Assembly (NCBI GenBank): GCA_946811185.2
Contig: OX328106.1
Span: forward strand, 26,968,426 to 27,032,425
Origin: Hippopus hippopus
Taxonomy: Eukaryota; Mollusca; Bivalvia; Cardiida; Cardiidae
Reading direction: 5' to 3'
DNA length: 64,000 nt
Both the position numbers and the translations under genes were made by a program. The notes beneath the pieces are model-generated. The model made no database searches. It was not told the origin of the DNA and saw only the letters and a list, made by a program, of their open reading frames with translations. Every line of letters starts with the position of its first letter. The first letter of the stretch is position 1. Below are positions 53,705 to 63,540 of the stretch, one piece after another.

Positions 53705-53815
53705 CTGAAAATAGAGTGAAATCTTGGTAAGTTGACTATCCTGACTCTTTGTTTCTTTTACATCCCCAGAGTAGAGCAGCAGTACATGGGAAGCTTCCTC
53801 TGCCAGTTCTTACCA

Positions 53816-54011
53816 GGGACTGTGTTCACCCATCATTCTTATGAACGCTTTTAGTTTTATTCTCCAGAATGTTTTCAAATTTAAAGTAACACAACTTCTG
53901 ATTGGCTAAACCAATGGTTTAGCCAATTAGAAGTTGTGTAACTTTAAAATCTAGAAAGTCTTGGAGAATAAGACAAAAAACGTTCCAAAGGTTGGTTGGT
54001 GAATGCGGACC
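53816..54011. mobile_element. Palindromic 'TATTCACCAACC' element (copy)
   Basis: Ends GGGACTGTGTTCACCC and GGTTGGTGAATGCGGACC; centre GGCTAAACCAATGGTTTAGCC is an almost perfect palindrome. Confidence 0.8.
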
Positions 54012-54019
54012 TAATCAAT

Positions 54020-55750
54020 TCTAGTTGAGTGTGTGACATATAGTGTCTCCCGTCCATACCAAGAATCAAACCAGGGACTTTTGGCTCAGTTCTTATAGCT
54101 GTTGCAGCACTACATGTAGTTTGTAATTAAAGTTCTCATTTACCATGCTTTTGATAATTTACCAAGATGTGGAAATGGCCAGTAACCAAAGGACTGCACA
54201 TAGTCAACAAAATCTGTATTTTGGCCTGCTGCAACTGGCAACCCTTTAACTACATTTATAGGACTATCTCATTCCCTCATGCAGGTAACTTTTGCAGAAG
54301 TTTTTCTGGATAAAATTTATATTTCTACCATAAGCTTTCAAAATCAGGTAATGCAAATACTGTTGCAAGCTAATCACTAAATCACTCTTGTATATTTTGC
54401 TTATTCTTCCTGAAAATACAATTCCATTGCAACTTAGAGATTTTGACTCATCACCAAGCAATAAAATTGTAGACTTGTCCAAATAAAAAGCATTTGCATA
54501 CAACAAACTAAATGTGTCTGAAATGATGGAATTTGCTTTAGAAGGGTAGAAAGTGTCACAGAGTTTCAGATAGTCTTCTTCATCAGTGTCATTTTAAACT
54601 TGGGATTATTTGGTAAAGTGTTTAGCTACAATGGTAGAATGAAGTTGTTACAGCAATAAAAGGGTTAACCCTTTACCATACAATCCCAGGTTTTAATGAC
54701 TCTGAGAAAAAAGCCTCTTGAAAAAATCGTAGGAAATGGAGAAAATGCTGGTAACCAGCATTTTCTCCATTTCTCATGATGCCTTCTACCCTTTCAGAGA
54801 ACATCAGTTCATTTGTTCCAATCTCGAATTTTTCACCTGTTGACGTTTTCAATTATTGTGAAGAGAGTAAACCCAGTCTAAATTCAGCCCATAATGCACT
54901 GGTACTTAATTGACTTTCAATGCATGAAAGCAAAGGTATGCAAGAACATCCCAGGTAATAACAACAATCTATGCATTTTTAACCTTTACTCTGTTAAGCA
55001 CTCAGCATGCTTTTGCAGACAACACAGATCAAGATGAGACTTCACATAACATGCAGTCTGATCTTGGTAATACACTGTCTGATTAGGTCTATCTGCCAAA
55101 ACTAAATTTGAAGTCACAATAATCAGTTTTTTAACCTCTATTGGAAACTTCTAATTTATCGATTCAGTCACTCAAAGGTTAAAATAGAACTCAGATGGAA
55201 ACACTTGGATCATCCCCAAATTTGTTGATAGAGAAGCAGATATTTTGTAATCAAAGCAACCTTTATAACATTCCTGAGTGTAATGAAAGTTGTATAAGAA
55301 CTTGGATTTGACTCTTTCTACATAAAATTTGTTTGTTGGATGTAGACATAATTATGCCTTCGACTTTTCAACCTGTAACCTCAATTACAATTCTGTCATG
55401 CCCTGATGGCTCATGCAGAGGTAGCATCCTGCAGATGTATCATGGCAGGGGTGTAGCTAGAATTGTTCATGTAATTCATAATGGCTATTGGGTGCAAGGG
55501 AGGGCATTCCCCACAAATAAATTGTGAGAACAACCATGGCCCATTCTGGTACTTTGATATACTATTTTTGGTACTGAAAAAGGCTAGTTATGGAGTGTAA
55601 AGCAACAAATAGACCCCTAGCAGCAACTAGCTGCTTTCTCACATAAAAAGTCAATATACTACATGTATTTATCTGTGAGAGAGGAATGATTCTTGTTGCT
55701 TTAACTTTTGTCAATGCACCGAGTGGGGGTATGTTAAATTGAAATGTCAT
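54020..55750. other. Upstream region with eroded elements, no exon found
   Basis: TTAA elements at about 54450-54625 and 54669-54870 are degenerate. A second-family fragment lies near 54990-55180 (GATCAAGATGAGACTTCACA). A SINE-body fragment lies at 55630-55710 (GTGAGAGAGGAATGATTC). No exon with both splice sites fits the gene model. Confidence 0.45.
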
Positions 55751-56221
55751 TTGACTGTTTAACTCTTCACCACATGACAAAATTTTAGACTTTCTCAATT
55801 GACAGCATGGCAGATGACAAATTAGAGGCTGCTCAAATGACCAGATTTATGTTTGATAGCATAGAAAACATTGTGGGAAAAGTAAAAAAATGCTGGTTAC
55901 CAGCATTTTCTCCTATAGCCTTAATGTTTTCAAAAGCCTTTTTCAGAAGGGTCATTAAAACTCATGATTGTGGGGTAAAGGATTACAACGGTCAGAGGAA
56001 TGATGGAAACATTTTTCCAGGATGACCCACTTGTCATACTGTTTTACAAGTATTCAGACTCTAAAGTATCTTGCACAAAGGAAAACATGACTGTGATAGT
56101 GAGCAAGATGAGAAAACCTAGTTATGTCAGGATTTGATTAATACTAATGAGCCCAATAGGTCAGAGATGTAAGGACTTGACTTGTCATTTTCTTGGCAAA
56201 GGTTACTTTAACTCTTTACCC

Positions 56222-56440
56222 CACTGTGCCACAAACAAAGCATAGACAAGTCAAAATTGAAAGTGTTTGCAGACAAAAATGTAAACACGGTTAAAATGAT
56301 AGAATTTGTCTTTGATAGGATAGAAAACATTGTGGGAAAAGGAGAAAATGCTGGTTACCAGCATTTTCTCCTTTTCCCACAATGTTTTCAAAAGGCTTCT
56401 TTCTCAGGGTCGAGAAAACCCGGGATTGTTTGGTAAAGGA
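56222..56440 (-). mobile_element. TTAA element with a perfect 67-nt palindrome
   Basis: TTAA at 56218-56221 and 56441-56444. 56323-56389 is a perfect palindrome: 33-nt arms around a single T. Its right TTAA is shared with the second-family element that follows. Confidence 0.86.
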
Positions 56441-56444
56441 TTAA

Positions 56445-56653
56445 CCCTTACAGTGCCAAATAAACCCAAAAGACATTTTCACTCTAGAAATAGGACCCAA
56501 ATAGTCATAATTTCGAGGTTGCTCTTATCTAAAGTGTTTCAGCACAGCGGACAGTAAAGATCAAAGATCAGGCTGCACATTTTGTGCAGCCTGATCTTGA
56601 TCTACACTGGCCAAAAAGGTAAATATAGTTGTGAAAGGTGCATTAAGAGATAA
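56445..56653 (+). mobile_element. Second TTAA family (AGATCA palindrome)
   Basis: Starts CCCTTACAGTGCC and ends GGTGCATTAAGAGATAA. The palindrome AGATCAAAGATCAGGCTGCA with its complement TGCAGCCTGATCTTGATCT is near 56546-56598. Confidence 0.74.
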
Positions 56654-56789
56654 TACAGTCTGACTCATTGCGATTTTTTTCTACCATGGTATCATAAGGA
56701 TTGCCAATAAACTCACTACTCTACATTTGCAAAAACAAGTTCGTTGATTGTATGGTGTTTAACGCCGTTTTCAATATTTTTTCAGTTAT

Positions 56790-57032
56790 ATCTCAGCAGC
56801 CAGTGCACCTATCCATGCTTTCCTGGATTTCCATTTACCAGTATTCGGCACAATATTCTTTCCAAGCCACTGGCTGCTTTCTCACATAAAACAATGGTCA
56901 GCGGTGAATAGGAATGAATCCTGTCTTAATGACTATCATCAATCCTTTGGAAAAAAATTGGCCAAGCTGGGGATCGAACCAGCAACCCCTGTTCTCAAGT
57001 CCTGTACGCTACAGACTGCGCTACCGGGGCAC
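56790..57032 (-). mobile_element. tRNA-derived SINE with A and B boxes
   Basis: On the minus strand the head reads GCCCCGGTAGCGCAGTCTGT, with an A-box-like TAGCGCAGTCTGTAGCG (57008-57023) and B box GGTTCGATCC (56971-56980), spaced as in a tRNA. The body continues through ATGATAGTCATTAAGACAGG to TGCACTGGCTGCTGAG. It is the best-preserved copy; fragments are at 19428, 34795, 50970, 59850 and 62632. Confidence 0.78.
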
Positions 57033-58637
57033 GGCAAAAACAACACGTAAAATATGGCCAAAAGTATGAGCTATAAACTGATTACCAGCATTTTCTCCTT
57101 TTCCCTAAATTTTTTCAAAAGACTTCTTCCTCCAATGAAGACTTGGAATAAGGAAAAGATCAAATTTAATATCTAACCATTGGATTTAAAAGACAATTCT
57201 ATTGTTTTGAAATGAGTAAGGGTATACAAGAATCTTTAAGTTAGGTTCTCTTTGTCCTTTTTTCGTCATTCAGTCTGCACAATACCCTTTCGAAAGATAA
57301 ATCCCATCATTTGAGTATGATTAAATTAATTTTGTCATCAATATGTGAGATAGTATTATGACCCCCCCACAGAATATTGACTAAAGGGTCACTTTTCTAT
57401 GGAGTCAATAATAGTATATGACAAAGGCAACAAATCAAAAATTAATATGCAACTAATGATGGAGTTTGTCCCTGAAAGGGTCTCTGTCTTTGGGGAAAAA
57501 CAAGAAAAGCTGGTTACCAGCATTTTCTCTCTTTCCCACAATGCTTTCAATGGGATTCTCCTCGGGGTCATTAATCCACATTTTTAGTAAGTAAAGGGTT
57601 AAAATTAAGTATAGATCTAGGGATCCTTTCAAATCTGGTATCTACACATACTGAGAATCCATGGTAAACCTGTACTGTAACACATGTCTAAACACTCTCC
57701 TTTGATGTTTTAATAATAAACAAATGATTAGGTATAATTATAATCGTACAGCACCCTCCCTCTTGGAAAACACCGAAACATCTCCAATGCCTCATATCTT
57801 TACCCCAGCCTTGGTTAATCTGTAATAGCTTCACTTAGGGTCTTACATACCAGTATTTAACCCTTAGAGTGAAACCCTTTGAAAAAGACCTAACAGACAT
57901 TTTCAGTCTGTAAAAGATAAGAGAAACATTGTGGGAAAAGGAGAAAATGCTGGTAACCAGCATTTTCTTCTTTTCCCACAATGTTTTCTTATCTTTTACA
58001 GACAAATCCCATTACTTGTGCCACATTTACTATGTCCTTAGGATATGCTTCCAATTTTGATCTGTCTAAATTTTGGAGTGTGGTAAAGAAGTTTAGACTT
58101 ATAAAAATCAAGAATCAGTTTTCACACTGGTGCACGGTAATTTACAACAGCCTAAAAAACAAAATAAATTTTATGTAACTCAGTGTGGTATTTCAGGTTC
58201 TCACAGGAAAAATCTATCTTTCTGGCAATGAAAACCATTTATATTCCATTTTGTTATTCACTGTTCTAGAGCAGAACTCTGACTGTTTTTTGTTACATTT
58301 TCACACTTTCAAGGACCATTAAATTTTGATTCCAAAAAAAGTTGCACTTAGACGCTGTCTGGTTCAAAGTTTATCTTTTAGGCTGTAGCATAAAAAGGAA
58401 ACAGTAAACTAAACATCCGGAGCAACAGGTGATAACAGTAGATAAGGTTTGGTTCAGAAATACATTATTACAACTTGACTTGTTATCAGCCAGCAAGGAA
58501 CATGCAGTCTTATCTTGATCTACACTGTCTGATGTGAAGACATTCATGCAGAAAAAGCAGTGAAATTTGAATGAATGGGTTTTCTCCTCTGATTAAAATA
58601 TTCATTTCATTGGCACTCTGAAATAATCTCATCTTAA

Positions 58638-58858
58638 CCCTTTACCAGACAACAAAATTCTAGACTGGTCCAAATTGAAAGCATTTGCAGACGACAAATT
58701 AAAGGTGGCCCTTATGACAAAAATTGTTCTTGATAGGATAGAAAACATTGTGGAAAAAGGAGAAAATGCTGGTTACCAGCATTTTCTCCTTTTCCCACAA
58801 TGTTTTCTAAAGGCTTCTTCCTCAGGGTCATTAAAAGTCAGGATTGTGTGGTAAAGGG
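58638..58858 (-). mobile_element. TTAA element, 221 bp
   Basis: TTAA at 58634-58637 and 58859-58862; complete palindrome. Confidence 0.85.
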
Positions 58859-59256
58859 TTAATCCTACAAACCACACAATTGTGACTATTAATGACCTTA
58901 AGAAAGAAGACTTGATAAATTATAAGAAAAGGTTAAAATGCTGCTGAACATGTTTGTCTCCCTTTCTCACAATGTCTTCTACCCTTTCAAAGAAAAATTT
59001 CACCGTCTGAGCCATCACATTTAACATGTTGTCTGCAAATGCTTTTGAGAACAAAATTTTGTTATTTGGTAAAGATTAAATAATTATGTGAATTTTCACT
59101 GAAAAATTTGTCCACTAAAATACAGTTAACTATCTCTTTCCCTCATGACAAAACTTTAAACTTGTCCAAATTGAAAGAATTTGCAGACATAGGATCTGAT
59201 ATGAGTTAGCTTTTGAGATAAGATTTTATTAAAGGAGTCTAGGGAAATGTTATTAA

Positions 59257-59483
59257 CCCTTTACCAAACAATCCCGGGTTTTCACAACCCTGAGAAAGAA
59301 GCATTCTGAAAATATTGTGGGAAAAGGAGAAAATGCTGGTAACCAGCATTTTCTCCTTTTCCCACAATGTTTTCTATTCTAACACAGGCAAATTGTACTA
59401 TCTGATCAATATTAAATTTATCGTCTGCAAATACATGTACTTTCAATTTGAAGCAGTCTAAAATTACACTGTTTGGTAAAGAG
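59257..59483 (+). mobile_element. TTAA element, 227 bp
   Basis: TTAA at 59253-59256 and 59484-59487; a small ATACATGTACT insertion lies in the right half. Confidence 0.83.
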
Positions 59484-59849
59484 TTAAGTGAGCCTTTGGC
59501 TAGCTTAATAACATTTTTCCCTGACGAGTTTAATAAATTTTATCTCAAACGCCAACGAATGTCAGATTCTTTTTATCACATAACAAAATTTCACGAAATA
59601 TAGATCAGATCATGCAAAACCATTCATAGATGCACCCGCAGTAATATCCATAAAACTCATTCACTTCTATGAAATACGTACAAAATAACGTCAAATATGA
59701 TATCACACAAATATGATATCAAATGTGTATAAGATAAGAAAATTTGTAATGGGTATATTACACTGAAAACAAGGGAGGTTATGTGATAAAACAAAGAAAT
59801 GTATTTGTTCGTATCAGAGCTTAACGCATTTTTAACAACTTGGGTCATA

Positions 59850-60041
59850 TCAAGGCTGTCAGTGTACCTACTCATGTGTTTCCTGGCTTTTTCACACCAG
59901 TACTGACACAATTTTCTCTTCAATCCATTGACTACTGTTCTCACATGCATCAGGGGTGGGAGGCGATAAGTCGCCGGAAAGAAAGTATCCACAACCACCA
60001 GGTCATGAGACATGCGCCAACCACTATGCTACCCTACTAGG
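59850..60041 (-). mobile_element. SINE-like fragment
   Basis: GTCAGTGTACCTACTCATGT and CTACTGTTCTCACATGCATC resemble the SINE body. The tRNA-like part is rearranged and ends in ACCACTATGCTACCCTAC. Confidence 0.5.
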
Positions 60042-60250
60042 CAATTTTAATGTAGCTCAAAAGGTAATTTCTGTCTTTGAAATGATGGGCAACATGGTGG
60101 AAATAGGAGGAAATGCTGGTTACCAACACTGTCTCTTTTCCATCAGTAAAAGCCTCTTTCTTGGGAATGTGTAATACAGGGTTAGGAGAAACAATACAGC
60201 TGTACAGATCCAAAATGAAAAGTCATTGTTTTTCAGTAGGAAAACATTAA

Positions 60251-60471
60251 CCCTTTCCCAAACAATCCCTGGTTTTTACGGGTCAGGAATAGAAGCCTTT
60301 TGAAAACATTGTGGGAAAAGGAGAAAATGCTGGTAACCAGCATTTTCTCCTTTTCGCACAATGTTTTCTACCCTATCATATGGAAAAATCATCTTTTTAG
60401 CAACTGTTAATTTGTCATCTGCAAAATGCTTTCAATTTGGTCTGGTCCAAAATTTGCTGTTTGGGAAAGGG
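60251..60471 (+). mobile_element. TTAA element, 221 bp
   Basis: TTAA at 60247-60250 and 60472-60475; palindrome intact except for one base in TTTTCGCACAATG. Confidence 0.84.
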
Positions 60472-60660
60472 TTAAACACAGTTTTAACTAGACAGCAAAA
60501 TTCTAGACTTATCCCATTGAAAGGATCTGCAGACAATCTGTCAATCAAATGTGGTAACAAGCATTTTCTTCTTTCCTGTTTTCTCCTTTCCTCATATTTT
60601 CTACTGAACCCTTTCAAAGACTGGTATTATTTGTCATCAACATGGAAAACTATGTGGTCT

Positions 60661-60835
60661 AGGTCTGTATTCACCGACCATTCTTAAGAACATTCTCAGT
60701 CTTATTCTCCAGAATTTTCTGAATTTGAAAGTAACACAAATTCTGATTGGCTAAACCATCTCAGAAAATGAGTAACTTCCAAATTTAGAAAATCTTAGAG
60801 AATGAGACCAAGTATGTTCTTACCGTCTATGACCC
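60661..60835. mobile_element. Palindromic 'TATTCACCAACC' element, right end displaced
   Basis: Starts AGGTCTGTATTCACCGACC; the second arm is shortened around CCATCTCAGAAAATGAGTAA and the right terminus has been replaced by the following tandem array. Confidence 0.65.
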
Positions 60836-61224
60836 CTAACTCATCAGTAAACATCAATGTTTTCGTAAAGGCTATTCGGCCAATCTAGGCAGCTTCCGTC
60901 TTTTAATATGAGAGTTAGGGGCTGTAGACTCACTAACTCATCGGTGAATATCGTGTAACATCGACATTTTCGTAAAGGCTATTCAGCCAATCTCGGCAGC
61001 TTCCGTCTTTTAATATGAGTTAGGGGCTGTAGACTGATCACTAACTCATCGGTAAATATTGTGTAACATCTACATCTTCGTAAAGGCTATTCGGCCAATC
61101 TAGGCAGCTTCCGTCTTTTAATATGAGAGTTAGGGGCTGTAGACTCACTAACTCATTGGTGAATATTGTGTAACATCGACATTTTCGTAAAGGCTATTCA
61201 GCCAATCTCGGCAGCTTCCGTCTT
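60836..61224. repeat. Tandem array, ~105-bp unit, about 4 copies
   Basis: CGTAAAGGCTATTCGGCCAA recurs at about 60866, 60972, 61079 and 61185, each followed by GCAGCTTCCGTCTTTTAA. Units are highly similar. A TTAA element sits inside the fourth unit; the unit then resumes as TATGAGAGTTAGGGGCC at 61440. Confidence 0.87.
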
Positions 61225-61228
61225 TTAA

Positions 61229-61435
61229 CCCTTTCGGCGCCAATTAGGCGAAAACGGTGACTTTTGCGGACAGCACAGATCAAGATCAGACTGCACAGAA
61301 TGTGCAGTCTGATCTTTGATCTATACCGTCCGCTTGTGTAGTCAGGCTTGTACAATCAAAATCTTTGTAAGTTTCAATGCATTGTATTTAGAGCCGTCGA
61401 AAGAGGTCGAGTTTATTTATTTGGCGCTGAAAGAG
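61229..61435 (+). mobile_element. Second TTAA family, 207 bp, precise TTAA duplication
   Basis: Ends CCCTTTCGGCGCCAA and TTTGGCGCTGAAAGAG are inverted, with TTAA at 61225-61228 and 61436-61439. The central palindrome is AGATCAAGATCAGACTGCAC and its complement. It is inserted in an array unit whose three sister units are empty. Confidence 0.88.
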
Positions 61436-61701
61436 TTAATATGAGAGTTAGGGGCCATAGACCTTAAGAATGGTTAGTGAATATGAACCATGGTGAAGAG
61501 TTAGCACTTTATCAAACAACAAATTATTCACAATTAGACACTGTAAGCTTCTGCAGACAGCAAAATTTATAAGTGGTACAAATGAACCAAAGTTCTTTGA
61601 CATACCGTAATAATGATGGAAAAAGGAGAAAATGCTGGTTACCAGCATTTTCTCCCTTTTCCAAAATGTTTTCAAAAGCCTTCCTCCTCAGGATCATTTA
61701 A

Positions 61702-61919
61702 CCCTTTACCACACAATCCCGAGTTTTAACGACCCTGAAGAAGAAGCCTTCTGAAAACATTGTGGGAAAAGGAGAAAATGCTGGTAACCAGCATTTTCTC
61801 CTTTTCCCACAATGTTTTCTACTCTTCCAAAGTCAAGTTTCAAGTTATGAGTCACTTTTATTTTGTCTGCAAATGCTTTCAATTTGGACAAGTCTAAAAT
61901 TTTGTCGTTTGGTAAAGAG
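61702..61919 (+). mobile_element. TTAA element, 218 bp
   Basis: TTAA at 61698-61701 and 61920-61923. The left TTAA is shared with a degenerate opposite-orientation copy at 61500-61697. Confidence 0.84.
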
Positions 61920-62071
61920 TTAAACCCAGGATTGTGTGGTAGAGGCTTAAAAGTACTCTAAAACAACTTTTAATTGAAGTTATACACCATTAACATGCAT
62001 CCAGGTAAGAACACTGTAAAATTTGAAAACCTTTGCCAGGATGTATTCCAGCTGTGCCATAAATCTATTAA

Positions 62072-62289
62072 CCCTTAGAGTGCCCAATAGACCAAACAGA
62101 CATTTTCATTCCAGAAATAAGACCTTCATAAAAGCTATTTTAAGATTGCTTTTGTCAAAATTGTTTCAACAAAGAAGACAGAGTAGGTCAAAGGTCAGAC
62201 AGTAATCTGACATTTTGTGCAGCTTGATCTTGAACTACACTTTTACTACTTCAGTGGCCACAAGAGCAACTGACATAGTGAAAGGTGCC
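62072..62289 (+). mobile_element. Second TTAA family (degenerate copy)
   Basis: TTAA at 62068-62071; starts CCCTTAGAGTGCCCAATA; shares GACATTTTCATTCCAGAAAT with 56445-56653. It runs into another family member beginning CTCTTTCTATACCATAG at 62294 and ending near 62517. Confidence 0.68.
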
Positions 62290-62631
62290 TTAACTCTTTC
62301 TATACCATAGACAACACCAGAAGCTTGTGTGGACAGTGTAGAGCAAGATCAGACTTGCAGAATGTGCAGTCTCATCTCTGATCTGCACTGTCCACTGCTA
62401 TATTCTAGATCATAACAGAACTGTCTCTTGATCTTTAAGAGAAAATATATTTTTTGCCTTTAAGAAAATGCATTTGATTTATTTAGTAGTGTATGGTGCT
62501 TTACCGGTTAACTTCAGGGAAACTTTGTGGTTCACACCACACTTGTAGACATTGCACACACACTTGTAGGTGTGCCTAGTAACTTTTTATTGTTTGATGT
62601 TTGAATGATGTCTAATGCCATTTTCCACATT

Positions 62632-62846
62632 TTTCAGTGTGGCTACCACTACTCCTTTTATACTTTCCTGGAGTTTCTTCAACCACTATTTTCAAAATAT
62701 TTTTCGAAAGTCATTGCTTCCTTTTCCACATAACCATCGTCAAAACAATCCCAAGCCATGAGAGAGGAATGGATCCTGTTGTAATGACTATCATAATTTC
62801 TTAGAAAGAAATAGGCTCAGCTTGAGATTCAAACCAGGGAGAGGAG
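62632..62846 (-). mobile_element. SINE-like fragment
   Basis: TATACTTTCCTGGAGTTTCT, CATGAGAGAGGAATGGATCC and a decayed B box GATTCAAACC. The tRNA-like head is replaced by a TTAA-element fragment (GGAGAAAATGCTGGTTACC). Confidence 0.62.
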
Positions 62847-63340
62847 AAAATGCTGGTTACCAATGTTTTCAGAAGCCTTATTTCTCAGTGTCGTCAAAAC
62901 TCAGATTGTGTGGCAGGGGGTTAAAGAGTTCCCAGAAACATCTAGTGTAAAAACACTATGTTTCAAATAGCACTTCATATCTTTCAAGATTTTCTGTATA
63001 CATGCCTGAAGACTCTCTCAAGTGGTGTATTACCACTTTTTAATACATACAAAAACTTACACTACAAGAGAATTTCACTTTCTTGAAAAATCTTTTTCTT
63101 ACTTTAAGGAAATGTATTAAATTTTCAAACAAAGAAAAGCTAATGTAAGATCAATTAAAGAAATGCACTTGAGCACTTGCCGAAGTTTTACCCTCATCCA
63201 TATTCAAAGTATTTGCAGGATGAAAAATTAATTGCTGATGAAGTAAATGATGGAAGTTACCTTTCAAATCTGTGACAGTGATTTCTGTGGTCTTCTTTCT
63301 CAAGGTTGTTTAAACACCAGATCGTTAGGTAAAAGTTTAA

Positions 63341-63536
63341 CCCTTTCAGCGAAATCAGTGACTTTTGCGGACGGCATAGATCAAGATCAGACTGCACAGA
63401 ATGTGCAGTCTGATCTTTGATCTATACCCTCCACTTGTGTTGTGAAGCCTGTAGAATCAAAATCTTTGTAAGTTTCAATGGATTGTATTTAGAGCCGTCG
63501 AAATAGGTCGAGTTTATTTATTTGGTGCTGAAAGAG
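63341..63536 (+). mobile_element. Second TTAA family, 196 bp
   Basis: TTAA at 63337-63340 and 63537-63540. Starts CCCTTTCAGCGAAATC and ends TTTGGTGCTGAAAGAG. Very similar to 61229-61435 except for a short deletion at the left. Confidence 0.86.
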
Positions 63537-63540
63537 TTAA

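Larger units (their letters stand above)
449..62930. repeat. Dispersed ~221-bp TTAA-flanked palindromic element family (piggyBac-like MITE)
   Basis: Family-level entry. The consensus starts C(C/T)CTTTACCACACAATCC and ends GTCGTTTGGTAAAGAG, flanked by TTAA on both sides. The termini are imperfect inverted repeats. In the middle is a palindrome from ACATTGTGGGAAAAGG through GCTGGTTACCAGC to its complement. Full copies are mostly 217-228 bp. I count roughly 80-90 copies or fragments in both orientations, all outside exons. Full-length copies with clear ends are listed separately. Further degenerate or truncated ones have palindrome centres near 5050, 5300, 5510, 11010, 12420, 12890, 14660, 20880, 21100, 21500, 21810, 26070, 29260, 29980, 30420, 33490, 35190, 35790, 36490, 36710, 37110, 37460, 41500, 42210, 42340, 42470, 43530, 44150, 47160, 47430, 48010, 48440, 54760, 55900, 57510, 57950, 58940, 60110, 61640 and 62860. 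TTAA targets and CCC termini are piggyBac hallmarks; no transposase is encoded here. Confidence 0.85.

Noticed and set aside
54264..54506. Possible additional minus-strand exon (GRISKIYKSDLVISLQQ)
   Set aside because: An acceptor-like TATTTTCAG is present, but no convincing donor, the phase does not match exon 1, and it overlaps a TTAA-element edge.
56970..57032. Functional tRNA gene
   Set aside because: A and B boxes fit, but the acceptor stem does not close and the sequence continues into a repeated SINE body.
59657..60013. 118-codon minus-strand open frame
   Set aside because: Overlaps a SINE-like fragment and low-complexity AT-rich sequence; no coil character or splice sites.
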